Assembly (NCBI GenBank): GCA_947499595.1
Contig: CANMOY010000005.1
Coordinates: 62,001-126,000 of the forward strand
Direction of reading: 5' to 3'
From: an uncultured Mesonia sp.
GTDB taxonomy: Bacteria; Bacteroidota; Bacteroidia; Flavobacteriales; Flavobacteriaceae
DNA length: 64,000 nt
The translations under genes and the position numbers were made by a program. The notes under the pieces are model-generated. The model saw only the letters and a program-made list of their open reading frames with translations, searched no databases and was not told where the DNA came from. Shown piece by piece: positions 1 to 8,417 of the stretch (position 1 is its first letter; every line of letters begins with the position of its first letter).

Positions 1-828
1 CATATTTTCAACTATACCGATAACAGGAACATTGATACTTTCTTGTCTGAACATCGCCACACCCTTTTTTGCATCGGCCAATGCTACATTTTGCGGTGTG
101 CTTACCATTACTGCTCCTGTAATAGGTAAAGATTGCATGATAGACAAGTGGATATCTCCTGTACCTGGAGGCAAATCGATTAAAAGAAAATCAAGCTCAC
201 CCCAATCGGCATCAAAGATCATTTGGTTTAAAGCTTTCGCCGCCATAGGTCCGCGCCAGATTACCGCTTGGTTGGGTTGGGTAAAAAATCCTATTGAAAG
301 AATTTTTACTCCGTGATTTTCAACTGGCTTCATCTTAGATTTACCATTGACTTGTACAGACAGCGGTCTTTCGCGTTCTACGTCAAACATAATGGTTGCC
401 GAAGGGCCATAAATATCCGCGTCAAGCAGACCCACTTTAAATCCTTTACTGGCTAAACTAACCGCTAGGTTAGCGGTAACAGTAGATTTACCTACCCCAC
501 CTTTACCAGATGCCACCGCAACAATATTTTTAATACCGGGTATAGGTTTACCTTTAATTTCATTTTTTGGTTTAGAAGGAGCGTTTACTTTCACGTTCAC
601 TTTTACCTTAGCTTTGGCATACACATGTTCATGAATTGCCTTCATCACATCTACCTCTGCTCGTTTTTTTATGTGCAAAGCCGGTGTGGTCAACTCAAGA
701 TCGACCACAACCTCATCACCAAAAGTAACGATGTTCTTTACTGCACCACTCTCTACCATATTTTGGCCTTCACCAGAAACGCTTATTTTTTCTAGGGCCT
801 TATAAATATCTTGTTTATTTAATTTCAT
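1..828 (-). CDS. Mrp/NBP35-family Fe-S cluster carrier ATPase (partial, C-terminus outside window)
   Basis: Mrp/ApbC-type P-loop ATPase thought to carry Fe-S clusters to target proteins in the cytoplasm. The first 276 codons are present and the frame runs off the left edge. Residues 1 to about 80 form the MIP18/DUF59-like domain. The deviant Walker A motif SGKGGVGKST lies near residues 107-116 and the segment DADIYGPS follows about 20 residues later. The family C-terminal CxxC pair would lie outside the window. The ATG at 828 fits the family N-terminus. The frame is not interrupted by a stop, so this is a window-edge partial gene and not a broken one. Confidence 0.93.
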   Translation of the reverse strand, partial: MKLNKQDIYKALEKISVSGEGQNMVESGAVKNIVTFGDEVVVDLELTTPALHIKKRAEVDVMKAIHEHVYAKAKVKVNVKVNAPSKPKNEIKGKPIPGIKNIVAVASGKGGVGKSTVTANLAVSLASKGFKVGLLDADIYGPSATIMFDVERERPLSVQVNGKSKMKPVENHGVKILSIGFFTQPNQAVIWRGPMAAKALNQMIFDADWGELDFLLIDLPPGTGDIHLSIMQSLPITGAVMVSTPQNVALADAKKGVAMFRQESINVPVIGIVENM

Positions 829-928
829 GAAGTATATCTATTTTATAATGAGCACTTAATTTGGATTAAGTCTAAATGCAAATATAAGATTTAAGCTTCT
901 AACTATAAAGCCCTTTAAGAGGCATTTA

Positions 929-1264
929 TTAATTATCTAAAGACAACATAGGAGGCTGCCAAAAATACTTTTGAAAGTTATGCACTTGGTTGTTTTTAAC
1001 GCTAATTCCTTCTGCTTCAAGCTGGGCTTGCATGGCTTGAGAACCCATAAAATGAGCTTTACCTGTGAGCATTCCGTTTCTATTGACTACACGATGAGCT
1101 GGAATATCTATATTGCCGGCACTGGCATTTAAAGCATAACCTACCACCCGAGCACTTTTAGGCGAACCAATAGCTTTGGCTATGGCGCCATAGGAGGTTA
1201 CTCGCCCGTAGGGTATTTGACGAGTCATATGGTAAACGCGTTCATAAAAATCGCTTTGCGCCAT
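929..1264 (-). CDS. Alkyltransferase-like (ATL) protein of the MGMT family, lacking the catalytic cysteine
   Basis: A 111-residue protein made only of the DNA-binding domain of O6-alkylguanine-DNA alkyltransferases. The family active-site motif PCHR is replaced by PAHR at residues 55-58, so the alkyl-accepting cysteine is absent. The helix-turn-helix segment (about residues 14-42, including the arginine-finger region SARVVG) is retained. Known ATL proteins bind O6-alkylguanine without repairing it and hand the lesion to nucleotide excision repair; that role is inferred here. It precedes nothing obviously related to repair. The ATG at 1264 is the only sensible start. Length matches stand-alone ATL proteins. 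Confidence 0.85.
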   Translation of the reverse strand: MAQSDFYERVYHMTRQIPYGRVTSYGAIAKAIGSPKSARVVGYALNASAGNIDIPAHRVVNRNGMLTGKAHFMGSQAMQAQLEAEGISVKNNQVHNFQKYFWQPPMLSLDN

Positions 1265-1274
1265 AGTTTTTTAC

Positions 1275-1895
1275 TTAATAAAAAATTCGGAGTAAAGTAA
1301 TTACGACCAAAATAAACATTAATCCAGCCATAAAGTAATTGCTGTATTTAGAGAAAGACTGATTGTGTTTTTCTATTTTCATAAAAGAAACCACATACAT
1401 ATACAAAGTAGTGAAAGTTCCTAAACTGGCAGCTAAAGCAAAAAGAACTATGGTCGTACGGCTAAAATTAAAATCATCTGCGTGAAAGGCGGCACTTATG
1501 GTTACAAAATAGGGTATAGGAAACACGTTTACAGCAGCAATCATCATACCTTTTACCAGATTGCGGGTTGATTCTTGTTTTTTAAGGGCTACCTTTTTAT
1601 TGGGTTTGCGTGCGGCTATAAAAAAATAAACGCCCATAATCAAGAAAACCACTAGACCTGCTCGCAAAATCATCTTTTGAACATAAGGATGATTAAATAT
1701 GTATTTGGCCATTAGAATGGCTACCAAAGCTTGAAAAAAAACAACTAAGGAAGCTCCCACAGCTACCCGTAAACCACTGCGTTTACCTTTGTTAACACAA
1801 GTTTTTGCCACCGTCATATTAACTAATCCCGGAGGAATAACGCCCACCATGGCAGCAAAATAAGTGATTACAATAAATTGGGCCGTGTCTAACAA
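1275..1895 (-). CDS. LysE-family translocator
   Basis: Integral membrane protein of 206 residues with about six hydrophobic segments. The LysE/RhtB-type N-terminal segment VGVIPPGLVNM is visible near residues 17-27. The family exports amino acids or similar small molecules; the substrate cannot be told from sequence. The start is a TTG only three bases past the stop of trmB, implying translational coupling. No ATG occurs before the first membrane segment, which supports the TTG. A basic loop (KPNKKVALKKQ) sits mid-protein and is probably cytoplasmic. Confidence 0.8.
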   Translation of the reverse strand: MLDTAQFIVITYFAAMVGVIPPGLVNMTVAKTCVNKGKRSGLRVAVGASLVVFFQALVAILMAKYIFNHPYVQKMILRAGLVVFLIMGVYFFIAARKPNKKVALKKQESTRNLVKGMMIAAVNVFPIPYFVTISAAFHADDFNFSRTTIVLFALAASLGTFTTLYMYVVSFMKIEKHNQSFSKYSNYFMAGLMFILVVITLLRIFY

Positions 1896-1898
1896 ATC

Positions 1899-2573
1899 TT
1901 AGTTTATCTTAAATCGAATATACGTAATTGGTTTGTTTTTTTCAAGATATTGTTTTTCATAGAAGGTCTGTATACCTACCACTTCTGGTGCACTGTATTC
2001 ATTTTTATACACATCGTGATTGGCTTCGATAATCTCGTGCCCTTCTCCGTGTAGTAGACCTAAAGTATAGCCGTGCATAAACTCACTATCTGTTTTAAGG
2101 TTTACAACGCCATCTTCTTTTAAAATTCCTTTATATTTCTGCAGAAATTCTGTATTGGTTAAGCGGTGCTTAGTACGCTTGTATTTTATTTGCGGATCTG
2201 GAAAGGTAATCCAAATTTCATCAACCTCTCCGGGTGCAAAAATTTGATCTATTAATTCGATTTGCGTACGTAAAAAACCAACCCGTGTGTTGTTTTCCGT
2301 TAAGGCGGTTTTGGCCCCACGCCAAAAACGCGCGCCTTTAATATCAATACCCAAGAAGTTTTTTTCGGGATACATCGCCGAGAGTCCTAAACAATATTCT
2401 CCTTTTCCACAACCTAATTCCAGCACTAAGGGTAAATCATTTTTAAAGAAATCTGATTTCCAATTGCCTTGGTATTTAAAGTTACCCGAGGTAATCTCTT
2501 CTCGACTTGGTTGTATTACATTTTCAAAACTTTCGTTTTCTCTAAATCTTTTTAATTTATTTTTGCTTCCCAC
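1899..2573 (-). CDS. trmB: tRNA (guanine-N7-)-methyltransferase TrmB
   Basis: SAM-dependent enzyme that forms m7G46 in the variable loop of tRNAs. The SAM-binding motif LELGCGKGEY and the later signature WITFPDPQIKYKRTKHR are both clear. The frame is open to a TTG at 2594, but flavobacterial TrmB proteins usually begin with a GSKNKL-type sequence, which here starts at the GTG at 2573; I chose that start (224 residues). The C-terminal part contains the expected ETFYE-like segment as QTFYEKQYL. It is the first gene of a two-gene unit with the LysE-type transporter. Confidence 0.9.
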   Translation of the reverse strand: MGSKNKLKRFRENESFENVIQPSREEITSGNFKYQGNWKSDFFKNDLPLVLELGCGKGEYCLGLSAMYPEKNFLGIDIKGARFWRGAKTALTENNTRVGFLRTQIELIDQIFAPGEVDEIWITFPDPQIKYKRTKHRLTNTEFLQKYKGILKEDGVVNLKTDSEFMHGYTLGLLHGEGHEIIEANHDVYKNEYSAPEVVGIQTFYEKQYLEKNKPITYIRFKIN

Positions 2574-2661
2574 TGCTGCATTAATTTTTGGCAAAATTAA
2601 ACAAATTATACGCAGCTTTAAGAATTGTTTTCAATATTGCAGGATGTTGTATTTTTAAGCG

Positions 2662-3717
2662 ATGCAAAAACCAAAAATTTTAGTAGTTGTTTTAAATTGG
2701 GGGCTGGGGCATGCCAGCCGCTGTATACCCTTAATCGCAGCACTCGAACAACAAGGTTTTGAACCTATTGTGGCTTCAGATGGCTTGGCTTTAGCTTTGC
2801 TCACAAAAAACTTTCCGCATCTTAAGTCTTATCGCTTGCAAGCTTACGAAGTACGCTATAGCCGAAAACCTGCCTTTTTAAAAGCCATCTTGGCTTTCCA
2901 GGTGTTTAGTTGGATTAAGAATAATTATTTTGATAAAAAACAGATTCTAGCCATACACAAAAAAGAAAAACTTTCTGGAGTAATTAGTGATAACCGACCC
3001 GGAGCGGTGCTATTGGGCATACCCAGTGTTTACCTCACCCATCAAACCAGTATTTTGGGCGCTGGCCAATCTATTGCCAATATGCTACACTGGCACGTCA
3101 TTCGAGCACATTCGCATTGTTGGATTCCGGACTTCACGCATAAGTTGGCTTTTGCAGGAAAGCTGAGTCAACACAAAACCTCAAAACAAGTTAAGATAAA
3201 AAAAATCGGTTTATTAAGTCAGCTTAAAGCGGATACTCACCCCGTTGCGAAAAAACACATTTGCATACTATTGTCTGGCCCAGAGCCGCAGCGTAGTGAG
3301 TTAGAAGTCATTTTACTTAAGGCGATTGAATTTAGCAAAATACCCGTTGTTCTTATCCGCGGAAGCGATAAAAAATTAAAACTAGATAAAGTTCCTAACC
3401 ACCTAGAAATAATTGATTTTGCTACTAGAACCGAAGTACAGCATGTTTTAGAACGCAGTCATTTTGTTATTGCCCGTTCTGGTTATAGTAGCTTGATGGA
3501 TTTTTGCGCTTTAGGCCTTAAGGCATTTTTAATTCCCACACCGGGGCAACCCGAACAAAAGTATTTAGCAAGCTATTTCTCGAAGCAAGGCTGGGCGGCA
3601 AGTTGCACACAAGAGGCCTTTACATGGCGCAAATTAGAGGCACTAAAAAATATAAAAGGATTTCCTACTTTTGAGGCTCCCGATTTTAAAGCTTTGTTTT
3701 CGATTTTTCGAGCGTAA
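2662..3717 (+). CDS. Glycosyltransferase with MurG-like (GT28) fold
   Basis: A 351-residue predicted cytoplasmic glycosyltransferase. The N-terminal segment LNWGLGHASRCIPL matches the glycine/histidine donor-site loop of MurG-type GT-B enzymes. The C-terminal half has the matching nucleotide-sugar region, seen as ARSGYSSLMDF and PTPGQPEQKYLA. This arrangement is common in flavobacterial proteins annotated only as glycosyltransferase family proteins; donor and acceptor are unknown. The gene is divergent from trmB, and its 3' end overlaps the end of the convergent histidine kinase gene by 32 bp. No membrane segment is apparent. Confidence 0.75.
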   Translation: MQKPKILVVVLNWGLGHASRCIPLIAALEQQGFEPIVASDGLALALLTKNFPHLKSYRLQAYEVRYSRKPAFLKAILAFQVFSWIKNNYFDKKQILAIHKKEKLSGVISDNRPGAVLLGIPSVYLTHQTSILGAGQSIANMLHWHVIRAHSHCWIPDFTHKLAFAGKLSQHKTSKQVKIKKIGLLSQLKADTHPVAKKHICILLSGPEPQRSELEVILLKAIEFSKIPVVLIRGSDKKLKLDKVPNHLEIIDFATRTEVQHVLERSHFVIARSGYSSLMDFCALGLKAFLIPTPGQPEQKYLASYFSKQGWAASCTQEAFTWRKLEALKNIKGFPTFEAPDFKALFSIFRA

Positions 3718-4738
3718 AAGAGAATTCACTGCCTGTTCCAAAATCGCTCTCTACGTAAATGCTTTCTTGATGTGCCTCGAGTATATGTTTGACTATAGCT
3801 AAACCTAGTCCTGCACCACCCTCTTTTCTAGATCCGCTTTTATCTATGCGGTAAAAACGTTCAAAAATGCGGTTAAGGTTTTCTTTCTGTATTCCTTCGC
3901 CATTATCTGTAATGCGCACAATCAATTTATTTTTCACCAAAGGTTCAATCGCTACTTCGGTAGTGCCTCCGTGTTTTCCATATTTTATCGAATTTACAAA
4001 CAAATTGATTAAAACCTGTTGTATTTTATCTTTATTGGCACGCACATAAATAGGCGCATTATAGTCGGTATCAAAAGTAAAACTGATGTCTTTTTTATGG
4101 GCTTTCATTTCTAACAAATCGAATACATTCTGTATTAAAGCCACCAAATTAAAATCTTGTTTTTCTAATTGTATATCCTCCATCTCGAGCCGGGTGATCA
4201 AGTCGAGGTCTTTCACAATATAAACCAATCTGTCAACGCCTTTGCTTGCGCGTTGTAAGTATTTTTCACGAACTTTTTTGTCGTTAATCGCGCCATCTAA
4301 TAGCGTTAAAATATAGCCTTGCACGGTAAAAAGCGGTGTTTTAAGCTCGTGAGAGATGTTACCCATAAACTCTTTGCGGTAATTTTCACGATCTTTTAAG
4401 GTCTCTATTTCAAGTTTTTTAACTTCGGCAAAATGCTCGAGTTCTTGAATTAGGGTATTCATATCGGTTGTGATTCTAGGACTTTTAATGGCAGAGCTTT
4501 CAATTAATTCAACCTTATCATAAACCTCTTTAACCCGTTTAAAGATGTAACTTTCTAACCGCAATTGAATCAGTAAAAAGGTGGTCACCCACGCGAGTAC
4601 AAAAAACAGGATACTTGGCCCGATATGCACCTCGATATAAATGGCTTGTAGGAGCACTGCTAAGCCTAGCATTACTACACTAATGAGGCTGGCACTAGCG
4701 GTTGCAAATTTATAGGATTTTTGTATTTCTTTACCCAT
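3686..4738 (-). CDS. PhoR-like sensor histidine kinase
   Basis: A 350-residue membrane histidine kinase. Two hydrophobic segments at about residues 14-34 and 40-58 are separated by only a few residues, so it has almost no periplasmic sensor. The phosphoacceptor is His130 in NISHELKTPLF. The N box (NLFVNSIKYG), G1 box (DNGEGI) and G2 box (GGAGLGLAI) follow. No PAS domain is evident between the membrane and the H box, unlike many PhoR proteins. It lies six bases downstream of the response regulator gene and forms an operon with it. The phosphate assignment rests on its partner and on the neighbouring operator-like array. Confidence 0.88.
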   Translation of the reverse strand: MGKEIQKSYKFATASASLISVVMLGLAVLLQAIYIEVHIGPSILFFVLAWVTTFLLIQLRLESYIFKRVKEVYDKVELIESSAIKSPRITTDMNTLIQELEHFAEVKKLEIETLKDRENYRKEFMGNISHELKTPLFTVQGYILTLLDGAINDKKVREKYLQRASKGVDRLVYIVKDLDLITRLEMEDIQLEKQDFNLVALIQNVFDLLEMKAHKKDISFTFDTDYNAPIYVRANKDKIQQVLINLFVNSIKYGKHGGTTEVAIEPLVKNKLIVRITDNGEGIQKENLNRIFERFYRIDKSGSRKEGGAGLGLAIVKHILEAHQESIYVESDFGTGSEFSFTLEKSKTKL

Positions 4739-4744
4739 AGTTTT

Positions 4745-5428
4745 TTACACTACAAATTTATAGCCAACACCTTTGACGGTTTTAAAGCGCTTATCGCCCA
4801 TTTTCTCGCGTAATTTCCTGATGTGCACATCTATGGTTCTCCCACCAACAACCACCTCGTTGCCCCAAACATTAGCTAGAATATCTTCGCGCTTAAAGAC
4901 TTTTCCTGGTTTAGATGCGAGCAAAGCTAATAGTTCGAATTCTTTTCGGGGTAAAATCAATTCTTTTTTGCCTAGCATTACTTTATACTCTTCTTGATTG
5001 ATGGTAATATCACCAATTTCTGTAATTCCCTGATCGCTATTTGAAGGTTGAGTTCGTCTCAATAAAGCCTTAACCTTACTCACCAGCACCTTAGGTTTTA
5101 TAGGCTTGGTTATATAATCATCTGCTCCAGCATCAAAACCTGCCATTTGAGAATAGTCTTCTCCTCTAGCGGTAAGAAAACAAATCAAACTATCTTCTAA
5201 TTGGGGCTCTTGACGAATTTTTTCGCAAGCCTCCATGCCGTCCATTTCGGGCATCATAACATCTAAAACAATTAATTGGGGTAGATGCTTTTTGGCTTTT
5301 CGAACTCCTTCTTTCCCGTTTTCAGCCGTCAACACTTGATACCCCTCTTGCTTTAAATTATAGCTTATGATTTCTAAAATATCGGGTTCATCATCGACTA
5401 ACAGAATCTTTATATCACTTTTATTCAT
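4745..5428 (-). CDS. PhoB/OmpR-family response regulator
   Basis: A 227-residue two-domain regulator. The receiver domain (residues 4-120) has the acidic pocket DDE at 12-14, the phosphoacceptor Asp56 in LDVMMPEMDG and the conserved Lys108 in YITKP. Residues about 130-227 are a winged-helix OmpR/PhoB DNA-binding domain ending with the usual GVGYKFV segment. It is the first gene of an operon with the PhoR-like kinase. It diverges from the TonB receptor gene across a 172-bp interval that holds a direct-repeat array, which this protein may bind. Orthology to PhoB is likely but not proven. Confidence 0.9.
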   Translation of the reverse strand: MNKSDIKILLVDDEPDILEIISYNLKQEGYQVLTAENGKEGVRKAKKHLPQLIVLDVMMPEMDGMEACEKIRQEPQLEDSLICFLTARGEDYSQMAGFDAGADDYITKPIKPKVLVSKVKALLRRTQPSNSDQGITEIGDITINQEEYKVMLGKKELILPRKEFELLALLASKPGKVFKREDILANVWGNEVVVGGRTIDVHIRKLREKMGDKRFKTVKGVGYKFVV

Positions 5429-5507
5429 GTTTTATACAATATTTATGCTGGTGTAAAAATAGTTAAAATTAGGCTATCCACTTTGTTAAGAATTAACGTT
5501 ACCAACT

Positions 5508-5563
5508 TAACATAGATAACCATTTGCTAACATAGGTTTAAAGATACTTAACAACGGGATAAC
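5508..5563 (+). promoter_or_regulatory. Candidate PhoB-type operator array (TAAC half sites)
   Basis: TAAC cores at 5508, 5517, 5528, 5549 and 5560, plus a degenerate TAAA at 5539, are spaced 9, 11, 11, 10 and 11 bp. Several extend to TTAACA. Tandem TTAACA-like hexamers with about 11-bp periodicity are how Bacillus PhoP and related OmpR-family regulators bind DNA. The array ends about 22 bp before a weak -7 box (5585-5592), an activator position for the TonB receptor gene. Binding is inferred. Confidence 0.55.
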
Positions 5564-5584
5564 TTTTTTCTTGTGATTATAAAA

Positions 5585-5592
5585 TTTCTTTG
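5585..5592 (+). promoter_or_regulatory. Weak Bacteroidota -7 box before the TonB receptor gene
   Basis: TTTCTTTG differs from the TAnnTTTG consensus at one position. It sits just before the start codon region. If it is used, transcription would begin at about 5598, favouring the second in-frame ATG at 5613. A poor core promoter fits a gene needing an activator. Confidence 0.35.
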
Positions 5593-5600
5593 CAGCGTAA

Positions 5601-8399
5601 ATGAAAACTGCAATGAAAACTACATTAACATTATTATTATTTTGCCTAACACCCCTGGTCTGGGCGCAAGAATTTGGAAGTATTAGCGGTAACCTTACCG
5701 ATGAGGAAGTGAACAATGAACCGCTACCTTTTGCCAATATTACCTTAAAGAATACCAATAAGGGTACCACCTCTGATTTTGATGGGAATTATGAAATAAC
5801 CCAAGTACCTGAAGGTACCTATACAGTTGTATTCAGCTTTGTTGGGTACGAAACCGTAAGCATTCCTGGAGTTAAAATTAAAGCCAATCAAACTACGCGT
5901 TTAAGCACTGGGTTAAAATCGAGTGCAGCAGCATTAGAAGAAGTAATGATTACTGCAGTAAAGAGCAGAGACTCTGAAGTAGCACTTTTACTTGATCAAA
6001 AAAATGCGATTCAGATGCAGCAATCGATTGGTGCCGAAGAATTATCGCGAAAAGCTGTAAGTAATGTAGAACAAGGCGTCTCTAAGGTGTCGGGAATTAC
6101 TATGGTTCAAGATCGTGGGGTCTTTGTGCGCGGATTAGATGACCGTTACAACTACCTACTGGTAAACGGCTTGCCATTAGCCTCCTCTGATCCCGATTTC
6201 AAAATCATTCCGCTTAGCTATATCGCCACTTCGATTGTAAGTTCGGTTGATGTCTTAAAAACTTTCTCTCCCAATTTGTATAGTGATTTTGCGGGAGCTA
6301 CCTTTAAAATAAATACACCAAAAGCTCCTGCTAAGCCTAAAACACAAATAAATTTTGGCGTAAATTATAATACTAAAACCACTTTTAAAGATTTTTATAC
6401 CGATGATGCTAGCGGAACCGAATTATTCGGTTATACGGGAGACTCGCGTGCATTACCTTCTGAAATTGGCGACCTGAGTTACAGTGCTTCACCGCGTGAA
6501 TCGGGTGAGCTTTTTTCGACCTCTTGGACCCCTAAAAAAAGAAAAGCACCCCTAGACACACGCTTTGGGATTACCCACGGTCAGCGCCTTTTTAGTTCAG
6601 ATAATAGTAATCTTGGTATGGTTTTAAGTATGAATTTTAGAAATTCACATCGCGCCCAAGACGGTGTTGAACGTACTTTGAACTCTGAAGGTACAGCCGG
6701 ACAAGATTTTACCTCATCTACCTATGAATACCGTACACAAAAATCGGCTTTGCTAAGTTTAGACTACAATTTATATGAAAAATTAGATCTAACCTTTAAT
6801 ACAATTTACCTACAAAACAGTTCTAATTTCATTCGAGAAGCCTATGGCCGAAATGATGGATTTACCCAGTTGAATAATCGAGATTTCTTTATTCGAGATA
6901 TGCGGTATACCGAGAATCAGCAAGTAAATTTTCAACTTTTAGGTAAATATGCTCTAGACGGAAAAAGGCAAGAATTGCACTTTGCCAGCGCTGTGGGTCT
7001 CGGAAATAATCAAGTACCTGATAGACGTGTACTACGTGCTGCTGGAGTAGGTGAAGATGCAGAGTACATTACCACTAATGGGATTAATCCTTTTAAGTTT
7101 TACCAAGAATTAGACAACCAAAACTTTAATGCTAGAGTGGCTTACCGCTTAGGATTACTCCCTACAGAATCAGAAGAATTTATGGGTCATCTAGAGATAG
7201 GTTATCAAACCGATCTAATTGCCTATGACTTCTTTAATAAATTTATTACTGCCCAAGTTAATACCAACAATCTTCCCGCATTGAATACCAACAACCCACA
7301 AGATTTCTTCGAGACAGGATTTGCCAACGGGTTTTTAAGTTATTCGAGTACATTTGATCCGACTGCCAAAAGTGAAATCACCCAAGGTATTCATGCGGGT
7401 TATTTACAATTCAACAGACAGTGGGAAAAAATAGTCTTAGAAGCAGGGGTACGCGTAGAAAAAGCTATACGAGAGATCAGCTATCGTGAGCCTTTAGACC
7501 GTCCCGACACCCCCTTTAGCAAGATTAAGTATGATCCGCTAGACATCAATCCATCTTTAAACATAAAATACAGTTTAAACGAGTTGTCTAATTTGCGTTT
7601 CACCTCATCAATTACCAATACCAGACCACGCTTACGCGAAATTTTACCCACAGTATACCAAAATGGTGACGGTAACCAAGTAATTGGTAACCCCGATTTA
7701 TTAAACTCTACCAATTATAACCTAGACATCAAGTACGAAATTTTCCCTAGTAATGCCGAGCTACTTGCCGTAACCGCATTTGGTAAGTATTTAAAAAATC
7801 CTATTGAGCGTTTGGCGCGTTCTACCTCGGTTGGTTACCGTACCTTTTTCGACAATTTTGAAAGCGCACACCTTTACGGATTGGAATTTGAAATGAAATT
7901 AAACCTAGGGAATGTAAGTAAAATTGATCAGCTTAAGCCTTGGCAATTTGGTTTAAATGCCATACTAATGAATTCAAAGGCTCAGGCCGATGAGAATGAC
8001 CCTCGTTTTGCAGTGGTTACCCATAAAGAGAGAAAATTACAAGGTGCTTCTAACTGGGGCTTAAATGCCGATTTAGGCTATCAATTGTTTGATAAGGAGC
8101 AACTAGAGTCTAAAATCAACCTGATTTTTAACACCTACGGAAAACGTATTTATGCCGTTGGAGTTGAAGGTGCAGACGAGATTTATGAAAAACCTCTCAA
8201 CCAATTAGACCTTACCTGGAACACTCAATTCAACAAGAAGTTTGGCGTTAAGCTAACCGTGCGTAACCTCTTAAATGAAGAAACTTTATTTACACAAGAC
8301 CCAACGCAAAACGTTCGTTTTCCCGACCGCTTTAGCAATCAAATTGAACGTTTTGACCAGGGAATTACTTTTGGATTAAACTTTACATATACATTTTAA
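5601..8399 (+). CDS. TonB-dependent outer membrane receptor with carboxypeptidase-like N-terminal domain
   Basis: A 932-residue outer membrane protein. It has a signal peptide ending near VWAQ, then a CarboxypepD_reg-like beta domain (about residues 25-110, with GTTSDFDGNYEI), a plug domain (about 130-240, with VRGLDDRYNYLLVNG) and a long beta-barrel ending in an aromatic residue. It takes up a large substrate using TonB energy; the substrate is unknown. A lipoprotein gene follows 18 bases later. The operator-like array and the PhoB/PhoR pair upstream suggest induction by phosphate shortage. Starts at 5601 and 5613 are both possible; the signal peptide is intact with either. Confidence 0.92.
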   Translation: MKTAMKTTLTLLLFCLTPLVWAQEFGSISGNLTDEEVNNEPLPFANITLKNTNKGTTSDFDGNYEITQVPEGTYTVVFSFVGYETVSIPGVKIKANQTTRLSTGLKSSAAALEEVMITAVKSRDSEVALLLDQKNAIQMQQSIGAEELSRKAVSNVEQGVSKVSGITMVQDRGVFVRGLDDRYNYLLVNGLPLASSDPDFKIIPLSYIATSIVSSVDVLKTFSPNLYSDFAGATFKINTPKAPAKPKTQINFGVNYNTKTTFKDFYTDDASGTELFGYTGDSRALPSEIGDLSYSASPRESGELFSTSWTPKKRKAPLDTRFGITHGQRLFSSDNSNLGMVLSMNFRNSHRAQDGVERTLNSEGTAGQDFTSSTYEYRTQKSALLSLDYNLYEKLDLTFNTIYLQNSSNFIREAYGRNDGFTQLNNRDFFIRDMRYTENQQVNFQLLGKYALDGKRQELHFASAVGLGNNQVPDRRVLRAAGVGEDAEYITTNGINPFKFYQELDNQNFNARVAYRLGLLPTESEEFMGHLEIGYQTDLIAYDFFNKFITAQVNTNNLPALNTNNPQDFFETGFANGFLSYSSTFDPTAKSEITQGIHAGYLQFNRQWEKIVLEAGVRVEKAIREISYREPLDRPDTPFSKIKYDPLDINPSLNIKYSLNELSNLRFTSSITNTRPRLREILPTVYQNGDGNQVIGNPDLLNSTNYNLDIKYEIFPSNAELLAVTAFGKYLKNPIERLARSTSVGYRTFFDNFESAHLYGLEFEMKLNLGNVSKIDQLKPWQFGLNAILMNSKAQADENDPRFAVVTHKERKLQGASNWGLNADLGYQLFDKEQLESKINLIFNTYGKRIYAVGVEGADEIYEKPLNQLDLTWNTQFNKKFGVKLTVRNLLNEETLFTQDPTQNVRFPDRFSNQIERFDQGITFGLNFTYTF

Positions 8400-8417
8400 C
8401 CTTTAAATTTTAAAACA

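Noticed and set aside
5507..5770. Minus-strand frame across the phoB-TonB receptor gap
   Set aside because: It overlaps the operator-like array and the real receptor signal peptide and has no recognisable protein pattern.
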